A DNA stretch of 64,000 nucleotides from Pictodentalium vernedei (lineage: Eukaryota; Mollusca; Scaphopoda; Dentaliida; Dentaliidae), in the NCBI GenBank assembly GCA_031216915.1, contig CM062297.1, forward strand, positions 177,496,356 through 177,560,355, written 5' to 3'. Numbering within the stretch: the stretch's first letter is position 1; every line of letters begins with the position of its first letter. The notes beneath the pieces are model-generated. The model worked only from the letters and a program-made list of their open reading frames with translations, was not told where the DNA came from and did no database searches. The translations under genes and the position numbers were made by a program. Below, piece after piece: positions 55,215 through 64,000 of this stretch.

Positions 55215-58200
55215 ATGAAAGGATATTGTTCAATTGGATTAAGAGGAAATCTTCCTCTGACTTTCATAATCATTGCATAAATGTAGTCAGTGTACTCGCA
55301 CTAACTCCTGTTCAGTATGTGTTATTTTCGATGACAACATGGGAAGCGTGTGTCACGTTATGTTAGCGGGGAAATGGCCATGCCAGTCCTTTCCCCGCAG
55401 GGTCACTCTAGTTTATCAATCTCAATTTCAGACGATCAAGAACAGGGTGATGTATCCGTGATGTCTTCCAAAAGTGTGCCTCCGTCGTCACAATTAATGA
55501 AGTGCTAGCGGAAAAGTGCTCATGGAAATACGTCAATTGCCTAAGAGGTCCCTAGTAGGATCGACGGCCTTTGACGTCCGCTAGCTCGCCCGGTGTAGCG
55601 TCCATTCATCGAATGCTTCGGCAGCCGGGTTCGTCCGTTGCAGTCTAGAAAGGAGTTTTGGGTGATGCGAGCACTATAAAACAACCAAGTGCACACCCAG
55701 TGACGGCGGATTAGAGGAGAGAACGGAGGAAGCCTATTAGTCCGGTTCATAGCTCATCCAAGCCCATCCGGGCTGTGAGCGAGAGAGGCCCCTCTCTCGT
55801 ACAACAACATTTGGCCCCAGATGTTGTGGTACAAAATGTTTCGCATTCGGAGCATACGTCCGCCGCTTGGGACGCTCCGTTATATAGACAGTCCAGAGAG
55901 ACTGTCAATAAGGCTTCCTCATTCTCATGGCAGCGCACACGACCGCACCTTGGCTACGTGACCTCCGATATCCAGTCAACTTCGCCAATCAGAGAATACG
56001 TGGCGACCAGGTCACGGTAGCCAGGGACACGAGGCCTGTAGACTCCGGACGTTCGCATAGAAAAGTATGCAGGAGTCAACGTACATGGAGCTTCCAGCGG
56101 CAAAGCATCGTAAGACCGCTACTGCACAGGCCTCAGTGACGGACGTGCTATCCCGAATAGCACAACTTATCGCAGCATCCCAGCAACGACAGTATCTCTG
56201 TCGCATCATGTAATATCCGATGACGCTGGGTCGGGACGCTCCGCTGAAGATTCAGGTACGGACGTCCGAAAACTTCATAGGGTCCGACAGGATGGCGAAA
56301 GGGATTCGGAGGATTTCGAGCTTTCCCTTTTGGAACAACATAAGCTGCTGTATATGTCATCCGGCTTTATCTTCTAGAGGTTGTTTCGTCGGACCACAAT
56401 GCTGCGATGCCGGATAAGAGACTGATAGCGTCGGTGGACACAAAAATTTTTGGATCGGTTCAGGGACATCGTCCCTCAGTTCCGACACAGTCCAATAATG
56501 TCACAGGAACTTTCGAATTATTGAAGGACACTATTTATATATATATGCTTGCTATTAACAAGCAAGTCTGGTTTCTTGTTCGCAAAGTTACTGAGATGTC
56601 TTTCAAAGTATGCCTCTGTCGTCATAGTTAAATGATGAGCTAGCGGCAATAAGTGCTCATGGAATACGTCAATCGCCTAAGAGGTTCCTAGTAGGATCGA
56701 CGGCGTTGACATTTGCTAGCTCACCTGGTGTAGCGTCCATTCATCGAATGGTTCGGCAGCCGGGTTCGTCTGTTGCGGTCCAGGAAGGAGATTTGGGTGA
56801 TGCGAGCACTATAATAGACAATAGTACATACCCAGTGACGATGGATTAGAGGAGAGATCGGAGGAAGCCTGTTAGTCCGGTTCCTAGCTCGTCCAGGTCC
56901 GTCCGGGCTGCGAGCGAGAGAGGTCCCTCTCTCGTACAACAACATCTGGGACCGGATGTTGTGGTACAAACGTTTCGCATTCGGAGCATATGTCCGCCGC
57001 TCGGGACGCTCCGTTATATAGACAGTCCGAGAGACTGTCGATAATGCTTCCTCATCCTCACGGCAGCGCACACGACCGCAACTTGGCTACGTGACCTCGA
57101 GTATCCTGCCAGCTTTGTCATTCAGTGATTCCACGGCGAACAGGTCACGCCATCCGGTAGCCAAGGGACACGAGGCCTGTACACTCTGGTCGCTCGCATA
57201 ATAGAAGTATACACGGGATAACGAACACGGAGCTTCCAGCGGCAAAGCATTGTAAGACCGCTTCTCCACAGCCTCAGTGACGGACGTGCTATCCAAAATA
57301 GCACAGCTTATCGCAGCATCCCAGCAAATGGCAGAATCTCTGTCGGATGAGGAATAATCAGACGACGCTGGGTCGGTTCGCTCCGCTGATGCATCAGGTA
57401 CGGACGACCGAGCACTTCATAGGGTCTGACGGGATGGCGAAAGGGATTCGGACGATTTCGAGCTTTCCCTTTCGGAACAACAAAAGATGCCATACATTTC
57501 TTCCGGCATTATCTTCCAGAGGTTGTTCCGTCGGACTAGAATGCTGCGATGCTGGATAAGAAACTAATAGCGTCATTGGACACAGAATTTATTTTTGATC
57601 GGTTCAGGGACATCGTCCCTGAGTTGCCGACACAGTCCAGTAATGTCACTAGAACTTTCGAATTATTGAACGACGCTATATATATATAAGCTTGCTACCA
57701 AAACACACTAGTCTAGTTTCTTGTCCGCAAATGCTCTAATCTGCCTTTCATCAAGTCTAGGAATAATTTGAAATGGCAGGACAGGGCATACTGAGAGTTC
57801 CTCTGCGTCTAGATGACGAGGCTGAAGACTGGGTATTGTCTTTTTCGCCATCTATGTCAATTCCAACCACGACGTTGGAAACGGCAATGATGTCTAATAG
57901 ACTTAACTTAGACGCTTTATCATATGTAGACCACCTTACTGAGGCATTATCATTACGTCTTCAAGAGAAAGAATTCCAGGATATGATTCTTAATGAGATT
58001 TCTTTCAAGGGCAGTAGTTTTCCACGTATAACTCCACCCTTCAGTGGCAATCTGGAGTTGATTAGACGTGACGCAGCCCTAGCTACATCCACGCGCGTGG
58101 ATAGTAAGGTGAAGAACTCTCTCAGAGTCGCTTCGGTCTCGGAGAAGCTTCTCTTCGACGGCAACCTTTCAGCAATCTATGAATTGCTCGATATACACGT
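55215..58200 (+). pseudogene. DIRS F gag relic with 1.1-kb tandem duplication
   Basis: The ATG at 55215 and first codons (KGYCS) match copy E, after which the frame is lost. GTGATGTCTTCCAAAAGTGT at about 55460 and GAGATGTCTTTCAAAGTATG at about 56594 start the two copies of the duplicated segment, the same junctions as in B. A stretch of 160 codons is still open at 57773-58258: GILRVPLRLDDEAEDW, SYVDHLTEALSLRLQEKEFQ, LIRRDAALATSTRVD, NSLRVAS, LFDGNLSAIYE. It then runs straight into RNase H-region sequence (ELLDIHVLLSIKCNKRFRFG), the deletion shared with B. Confidence 0.85.
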
Positions 58201-58204
58201 TCTC

Positions 58205-58890
58205 TTGTCAATCAAGTGTAACAAGAGATTCAGATTTGGGCAAACATTCGGTGGTTGACTCAGAGAGTTCCACTGTAGTTGCCGGATCCGAGTTTCTCGA
58301 TTATGACGGATGCCAGTCAAACAGGTTGGGGCAATATTGATCCCAACGGATTCGAAGTGCCAGGGTCTTTGGGTTCCGCAGTTTTTAGGCAAGCACTTAA
58401 CTTCCAAGAAATGATATTATTTTGGCTTGCACTACGTCATTGGATGAACATTATTCAGAAACGCATGTCAAATCCTGTCCGATAATACGACAGCAGTTGC
58501 GTATATCCAGAACCAGGGAGGCACTCATTCGGTTCCGTTATTGAATTTAACGGAAAGAATCCTTCTGTTTGTTATAGAACACCAAGTTCTGTTTCGGTCC
58601 GTCATATTCTGGGTCGTCGGATTGTATTAGCAGACTCTCCCTTTCACGTAAGGGTCGATTGTTGCCGTCAGAATGGACTCTCAACAAACAGGTATTCAAT
58701 CAGATTTGCTACCTATGGGAGCGCCCAGTGATAAATTTTTTGCGGCACAACTCACCAATCAATTGCAGACGTATTTGTCACCGTGTTCGGATCCCCGAGC
58801 ATATGTAGTTAACGCTCTATCGATCTAGTACGACGGGATGATAGGATATGCGTATCCTCCAGCGCTGTTGATTCAGCAAGTATTGCTAGG
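58205..58890 (+). pseudogene. DIRS F RNase H relic
   Basis: MTDASQTGWG at 58303 (catalytic Asp at 58309), GFEVPGSLGSAVFRQALNFQ, MILFWLALRHW, then in another frame DNTTAVAYIQNQGGTHSVPL (Asp at 58481), SEWTLNKQVFNQICYLWERP and QLQTYLSPCSDPRAYVVNAL. The order and motifs are those of DIRS RNase H. At least three frame breaks. Confidence 0.85.
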
Positions 58891-58894
58891 ATAA

Positions 58895-60130
58895 TACATT
58901 CACAATACAATTCTGTTGGTAGCATCTCTGTCTCCACAGAGACCGTGGATAAATTTACTTAGGTGTCTGCTGTGGGACTTACCGCGAAAACTTCCTCCAC
59001 GAGAGGATCTTTTTTCGCTGGGGAAATCGTGTCAACTTCATCACAACCCGCAAGGTCTCAACCTTCACGTATTCCGTTGTGCGGTAATTCTTGCATGGCA
59101 AGCATTGTACAGGACGAGCAGTGGACACGATTTCTAACTGTAGGAGGACCTCCTCTTCGCTATACTATGCGGCTAAAGTGGAGGGTCTTCCGTCGTTGGT
59201 GTAGGGATCTTTATGTTGATATTTTTTATCCCTCCATACCAGACATTGCAAACTTTCTAGTATACTTGTTTGACGAGATCAACTGCAGCCAGTTACTATT
59301 AAAGGTTATAGGTCTATGTTATCTGATACCTATGCACACCTTGATAGTTTACAATGGAGCCTAATGTCTCTTTATCTAAGTTAGTTTGAAACTTTTCGAT
59401 AAATACACCTAGAATCCTTAGATTAATTCCTATACGGAATTTAGCTTGGGTTCTTATTATCTAAAGCAACCATTTGAACCTCTTGAGACAGTAGTTTCAA
59501 ATTCTGGCCATTTAGGACAGCAATTCTCTTAGTCTTCTCTTCTGCTGAAGAGTCAGTGAGCTTCATCCACTATCGGTGGACGATTCTCACTTTCGTAGTA
59601 TCGGAAACTCTATTCCTTTACTACTAATGTTGGATTTTTGGTTAAGAATCAGGCTCCTAATAAATATCCGGAACCTATTGTTTTTAAGGCCCTTCCGTCT
59701 TCGAATGGGCATAGGCCTTTACTCTGTCCGGCTAGACCTTTATGTATTATTAACAGATCTCAGTTTATCAGTAAGGACGTAAAGCTTCTTCTGGCTCTGA
59801 TGCCTAATAGAAAGGTCATTACGGTCCATTCTATTGCTAAATGCATTCAATTAACTATCGGTACTGCTTAGGATAATCTATCCTTAACTCAGCAGTCTGT
59901 GCTTAAGATTTCGGCTCATGAAGTAAGAGCTCTTCTACATCTTGGGCTTACGTAAATAGTGTTGCTATTATAGATTTAAAGAAGGCTGCATATTGGTCTC
60001 AGCCGTCCACATTCACGAATTTTTATCTCAGAAATATCGAGTTCATTTCTGGAGGCCTGCATTGTTTAGGTCCATTATCGGCTGCTCAGAATGTCGATCA
60101 CTTAACAATTGCAACTATAGCTATGTAGGC
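58895..60130 (+). pseudogene. DIRS F tyrosine recombinase relic, catalytic residues present
   Basis: The connector LLVASLSPQRPWINLLRCLL ... HHNPQGLNLHVFR precedes the recombinase. The N-terminal core-binding part shows LKWRVFRRWCRDL and PSIPDIANFLVYLFDEINCS. In the catalytic domain all four expected residues can be found in scattered frames: Arg of RVSELHPL (59549), His and Arg of HEVRAL (59917, 59926) and Tyr of FYLRNIE (60024). KNQAPNKYPEPIVFKALPSS and HRPLLCPARPLC between them are typical of DIRS/Ngaro recombinases. Frameshifts and stops make it non-functional as sequenced. Confidence 0.86.
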
Positions 60131-60198
60131 TTTATGTTCCGGCAGTGACTCCGTCCTGCTGCCCTCTTCGCTCTGGGCTATTTGACCCAGGGCAAGAA

Positions 60199-60220
60199 AA
60201 AGGGGGGGGGGGGGGGGGAG
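60199..60220. repeat. Purine/G tract at the end of the DIRS F coding region
   Basis: GGCAAGAAAAA followed by a long G run. The same tract is at 23792-23814 in B, a shorter version at about 30335-30350 in A, and a G run at about 39784-39798 in D. Confidence 0.8.
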
Positions 60221-60554
60221 GGTGTTCCCTTGGGTCACCTGCTTTATTATGAAAACAAGGGGATACCTCCTCCGGAGTCAGTAATTCTGAGCTGTTACTG
60301 GGATGGTTTTAAAGTGAAAAGTTATGTTTTAAAAATTCATTCATGTCATAGTTTTAAAGTATAGCATTTGAATATGTCACGTGTCAAACGGGTGTTATTA
60401 TACTATCCTCAGACACTTTTAAAAGAGTATAAAGAGTCTCAATTCTCTGGACTAACTTTATTTATTGGCTTACTTTAAAAGTAATTAGTATAAGAATTAT
60501 ACTGGATGTTAATAGAGAATATGGATGTTATGATGCTCAATTATAGAAGGTATT

Positions 60555-60589
60555 GTGTCTTTCTAATTTATCATAAATAAGAAAGATAC
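60555..60589. other. Conserved 3' stem-loop, copy F
   Basis: GTGTCTTTCT / AGAAAGATAC with a G-T pair in place of A-T, so the stem is kept. Confidence 0.72.
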
Positions 60590-60699
60590 ATGTAAAGCCT
60601 AATACTCCTTTTCTCCTCGAGGGGATGACTCTATTTTATATAGTTGAGCTTATTGGATTTTCCTCTATGTCCTGGGCCCTCCAGCCTTTTTACTATTCA

Positions 60700-60786
60700 G
60701 CTATGTCTGGGTCATTGGTACAGTATAAAAATGTTAAAAAATTTATAGTACTTTATATATTTTTTATACTTACCAATGACCCAGAC
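60700..60786 (+). other. DIRS F internal complementary region
   Basis: 87 bp; the junction of inverse left end and inverse right end lies after 60732. Confidence 0.92.
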
Positions 60787-60861
60787 GGGGATGGCCCTCC
60801 CAGGAGTTGGGAACTCATACCTCCCCGCTGAGGACATAGCGCTTACCAGGCACTGGTTGTA

Positions 60862-61089
60862 AGAATGATTAATGGCGCCAATTTCGGGACGTCCTTGACA
60901 CTGTGCATGCGCAGTAGAGGCGAAGTATGGAGGGCCATTCAGGACATGTTTTCTTTGGTTTTAGATGCAAATTTTGGGGATTGGGGGGCAAAATTTGTGT
61001 TTGGCCCTAGATTTTTAAGAGTTAGCACCAGCTATGTCTGGGTCATTGGTAAGTATAAAAAATATATAAATTACTATAAATTTTTTAAC
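60862..61089 (-). repeat. DIRS F right inverted terminal repeat with 26-bp extension
   Basis: 228 bp. The palindrome is CTGTGCATGCGCAG here (60901-60914), one base changed. Confidence 0.9.
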
Positions 61090-61117
61090 TTTTGTAATCT
61101 TTTTTTTTTGGTTTCAG

Positions 61118-61227
61118 ATATTTATAATTGATGGCGAGAAATTGAAAACGGATCCAGTCCATGTCATGAATAATGTACAGAGATTTCTGCACATTGAACC
61201 AGTATTTGATTATAATAAACAAATAAG
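61118..61227 (+). CDS. NDST: NDST exon: late sulfotransferase domain (last exon in window)
   Basis: Acceptor TTTTTTTTTTGGTTTCAG, donor AAG|GTACAA. The exon reads IFIIDGEKLKTDPVHVMNNV then QRFLHIEPVFDYNKQI and leaves in phase 2. It aligns with the [20 protein letters not shown] / VQKFLG region of vertebrate NDSTs. The conserved disulfide loop and C-terminal basic segment that follow in the family are not in the window. DIRS copy F ends only 28 bp before this exon, so the acceptor's pyrimidine tract is the sole host sequence between them. Confidence 0.93.
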
Positions 61228-61284
61228 GTACAAGTTAAAAGTTTTTTTTTTCTTAACCAACACAATTTTGCATGAGAATAAGGG

Positions 61285-62041
61285 TTTTTAGCTCACCTGA
61301 CTGAAAGTCAGGGTGAGCTATTGTGATCACTCTTCATTTGTTGGTGAACGTGGTATTCATAACCTCTTCTCCTAAACCTCTGAACCAGTTTCAGTGAAAT
61401 TCAAGGTGATTTTTAGCTCAACTTTGACGTAAGTCAAATTTGAGGTTATGCCATGGCCAGTTGTCCATCCGTCCGTCTGTCCATCAACAATTCAATACAG
61501 CTCGGGCTAGAGGCCGTATTTATGAACCGATCTTTACGAAATTTTTTGAGTACCTTTGTTATCACCGTGGGACAAGAACGAGTGTTTTTGGGTGCGGTCC
61601 GAAATTCAAGATGGCCACCAGCACCCATTTTGTACTTTAGTTAGTGCAATCAGTTTTTAGCTCATCTTGACAAAGTCAAGCTGAGCTAATCTCATCGCTC
61701 TCCATCCGTCATCCGTCGTCCGTCAACACCATGTTTTGGTCTTCTCCTCCAAAGCTACTGGGCCAATTCAAGTGAAAGTTTGTGTGAGTGATGGTCCCAA
61801 AGGGGCATTTCATTTTTGTTCAACTCAACATGCCCAGCCCCATAGGGAGGGAGTGGGGGAAAATGCTCCAAAATATTTTTAAAATCTTTTTCTCAAGAAC
61901 CAGTGTGTACAATGACTTGATATTTGCTATGGAGCTTCCATATGAGGTGTAAAATCAAGTTTGTTCAAACGAAGTTCGTGAAGTAATATTTGGCTTTGTA
62001 ATAGGAGGGGTAAGATTTTTGGCCCCGCCCAAAATTTCTAT
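61285..62041 (+). mobile_element. Three hairpin-headed elements in a row
   Basis: TTTTAGCTCACCTGACTGAA with AGTCAGGGTGAGCTA at about 61288; TTTTTAGCTCAACTTTGACG at about 61411, whose 250 bp match 1055-1300 closely (CGGGCTAGAGGCCGTATTTA); then TTTTTAGCTCATCTTGACAA with GTCAAGCTGAGCTA at about 61655. Each is followed by CATCCGTC repeats. The last runs into a worn 165-bp array unit before DIRS G. Elements of one type have landed beside or inside one another. Confidence 0.65.
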
Positions 62042-64000
62042 ATTTTTATACTGTACCAATGACCCAGACATAGCCGGTGCTAACTCTCAAAATACAGGGC
62101 CAAACACAAATTTTGCCCCCCAATCCCCAAAATTTGCATCTAAAACTAAAGAAAACATGTCCTGAAAGGCCCTCCACACTTCGCCCCTACTGCGCATGCG
62201 CAGTGTCAAGGACGTTCCGAAATTGGCGCCATTTATCATTCTAAGTTTGGCCCTTCATCAGTTAACATCTGACTGATCTTTGTGCTTTTAAATATCAGTT
62301 TAAATGATGCCAGACACATAAATATTAGTGAAATGGTGATTCTAAGGAGGATAGAAAAGGAGGAGAGGAAAAGAATGTGTGACAGAATATTATCAGGGCT
62401 GTAACTTAAAATTTTTTAATGAAATTATGTTAAGTTACCTATTTTCAAGGCAGCAGCCATTTTGTTGTCATTCTGATTATTTAGTTACACTGTTTTTTCA
62501 AGTGTTTTCCTCTCTCCCTGTCCTTTAAGTTCCCCCTTGCTATTCTCCCATGCTTTTGGCATAGTTTCTGTAATTATTATTACTAAAATTTCTTGGGAGT
62601 TTTAGCTGAATAACAGAATGAATTCTGTTCTTTCCCCATGTTTACGTCTTCACCTACGGGTGGTTAGGCGTTGTGTTCTGCATCTACCATCTGATGTTCT
62701 GCAGTTTCTTCCCTGGAAGTCTCTGTTTTGCATCAGATGGTGTATTTTTGGTAACTGATTTCGGGCCTGGGTGCCTGGAGTCTTATTTTAGTGTTTTTAC
62801 ACTCATTGTTTACATTTACAACAGCCCTCTGTGTGAGGGGGGGATTTCTAAATAATAATATCTTTATGTTGTTTTAATCATAACTAGATACATTATTATT
62901 GTTCGTAAGTGTTGAATAAATTGTTTAAAATATTTTTAAAATTTTTGTCCACACTTAGGCTTGGGATCCATTGGGGCTCAACGTTACTTTTCAGAAACTT
63001 GGGCTGTTCTGAAAAAATATTTTTTCAAAATATTTTGATTTCAATTATTTTTTCTATATTAATGGATCATATTATTATTATGTATTTTGATTGCCAGGGG
63101 TTAGTGCGAGTACCAGGACTTGTTTTCTTTTCACATTGAAAGGATATTGATCAATTGTTTTAAGAGGAAGTCTTCCTCTGACCTTATTATCATTCTATAT
63201 GTGGTCAGTGTACTCGCATTAACTCCTGTTCTGTATCGTATGATTTCAATGACAATATGGGAAGCGTATGTCACGGTATGTTGTTGGGGATTTGGACACT
63301 CTGGTCCTTTCCCCGCAGGGTCACTCTACTTTATCAATTTCTATTTCAGACGATCAAGATTAGGGTGATGTATCTGTGATGTCTTCCAACAGTGTGCCTC
63401 CGTCGTCACAATTAATGAAGGGCTAGCGGAAAAGTGCTCATGTAATACGCCAATTGCCTAAGAGGACCCTAGTAGGTTCGACGGCCTTTGACGTCCGCTA
63501 GCTCGCCCGGTGTAGCGTCCATTCACCGAATGGTTCGGCAGCCGGGTTCGTCCGTTGCGGTCTAGAAGGAATTTTGGGGTGATGCGAGCACTATAAAATT
63601 AACTTAATGCACACCCAGTGACGGCGGATCGGAAGGAGAACGGAGGAAGCCTTTTACTCCGGTTCATAGCTCGTTCCGGTCCATCCGGACGGCAAGCGAG
63701 AGAGGCCCCTCTCTCGTTCAACAACATCTGGCCCCAGATGTTGTGGTACAAATGTGTCGCTAGCGGAGCATACGTCCGTCGCTCGGGACGCTCCGTTGTA
63801 TAGGCAGTCCTCTGAGACTGCTAAGGCTTCCTCTTCTCGTCAGCGCACACGACCGCACCTTGGCTGCGTGACCGCCGATATATTACCAGCTTCGCCGATC
63901 AAGGATTCTTCGGCGACCAGGTCACACCATCCGGCAGCCAGGGATTCGAGACCGATGGACTCCGGACGTTCGCATAGGAAAAGTATGCGGGAGCCATCTG
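62042..64000 (+). mobile_element. DIRS retrotransposon copy G (cut by window end)
   Basis: The left flank TTTCTAT is followed by the element start ATTTTTATACTGTACCAATG. The left inverted repeat is 62042-62243 with CTGCGCATGCGCAG at 62190-62203. The rest follows copy B closely, including B's damaged gag start. The 3' part, recombinase and right end lie outside the window. Confidence 0.9.
63132..64000 (+). pseudogene. DIRS G gag relic (partial)
   Basis: It carries the same ATG-to-TTG change and the same stop at codon 5 as copy B, then the same reading pattern into GTGATGTCTTCCAACAGTGT (about 63379). From about 63900 it reads CAGCCAGGGATTCGAGACCG and GGAAAAGTATGCGGGAGCCA, closer to copy E than to B, hinting at recombination between copies. 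Confidence 0.82.

Larger units (their letters stand above)
54118..61089 (+). mobile_element. DIRS retrotransposon copy F
   Basis: 6972 bp. Inverted repeats 54118-54319 and 60862-61089, internal complementary region 60700-60786, stem-loop 60555-60589. Flanks CTCAT | TTTTG, no duplication. It has a duplicated broken gag, the same gag-to-RNase H deletion as copy B, and the best preserved recombinase relic. Its right end is 28 bp from the NDST exon at 61118. Confidence 0.92.
4421..61227 (+). other. NDST: NDST gene span within window (six exons, partial)
   Basis: Span from the first to the last exon of a heparan sulfate N-deacetylase/N-sulfotransferase that I can see. The enzyme is a Golgi type II membrane protein that removes acetyl groups from N-acetylglucosamine of heparan sulfate and N-sulfates the freed amine with PAPS. 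Only the end of the linker and most of the C-terminal sulfotransferase domain are here. Introns are about 2.4, 9.1, 17.4, 17.1 and 9.9 kb and hold nearly all the repeats in the window. I looked for a deacetylase exon in bases 1-4420 and did not recognise one. The terminal exon, with the conserved FWCQLLEGGKTKCLG-type segment, must lie beyond base 64000. Which NDST paralogue this is cannot be told. Confidence 0.9.

Overview
The window is non-coding-rich animal DNA, most likely from a bivalve or another lophotrochozoan. It carries spliced exons with GT/AG borders and introns of 2.4 to 17 kb, and those introns are packed with repeats of types I associate with bivalve genomes (hairpin-headed elements with satellite-like cores, 5S- and tRNA-headed SINEs, DIRS retrotransposons). 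The species assignment is inference.

The only host gene I can support is on the + strand: the 3' half of a heparan sulfate N-deacetylase/N-sulfotransferase (NDST). Seven exons were found, at 4421-4604, 6974-7070, 16214-16337, 33718-33892, 51010-51180 and 61118-61227 for the end of the linker and most of the sulfotransferase domain (six exons in all; the count of seven would include the missing last one). The N-deacetylase half lies upstream of base 1 and the last exon or exons lie beyond base 64000. The exons join in phase and keep the PAPS-binding and catalytic motifs. The first carries one extra C in a C6 run that breaks the frame.

More than half of the window is one kind of mobile element: DIRS-order tyrosine-recombinase retrotransposons with inverted terminal repeats. 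There are six copies: A (17390-31225) with B nested inside it (17789-24679), D (33920-40590, a divergent subfamily), E (44464-48447), F (54118-61089) and G (62042 to the window end). They show the textbook DIRS layout: inverted repeats of about 200 bp, a right repeat about 26 bp longer than the left, and an internal complementary region of about 87 bp matching the joined outer ends. They sit in an AT|TTT target with no target-site duplication. No copy is complete. A keeps reverse transcriptase and RNase H relics but has lost most of the recombinase. B and F keep RNase H and recombinase relics but share one deletion that removes reverse transcriptase. E has lost everything except an open 676-codon Gag-like frame. 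Shared lesions (B with F, B with G) and near-identical inverted repeats point to a non-autonomous lineage moved in trans.

Between these are a Tc1/mariner element split by copy E (43080-48634), SINEs with tRNA and 5S rRNA heads, palindromic MITEs in several families, and many elements that begin with a short hairpin (TTTTAGCTCA... or TATACCCC...) followed by GTCC/CATCC repeats and tandem units of about 145-170 bp. These resemble the pearl/Helitron-associated elements of bivalves. Order of layers visible from nesting: MITE, then A, then B; Tc1, then E; satellite-like array, then SINE and hairpin-headed elements.
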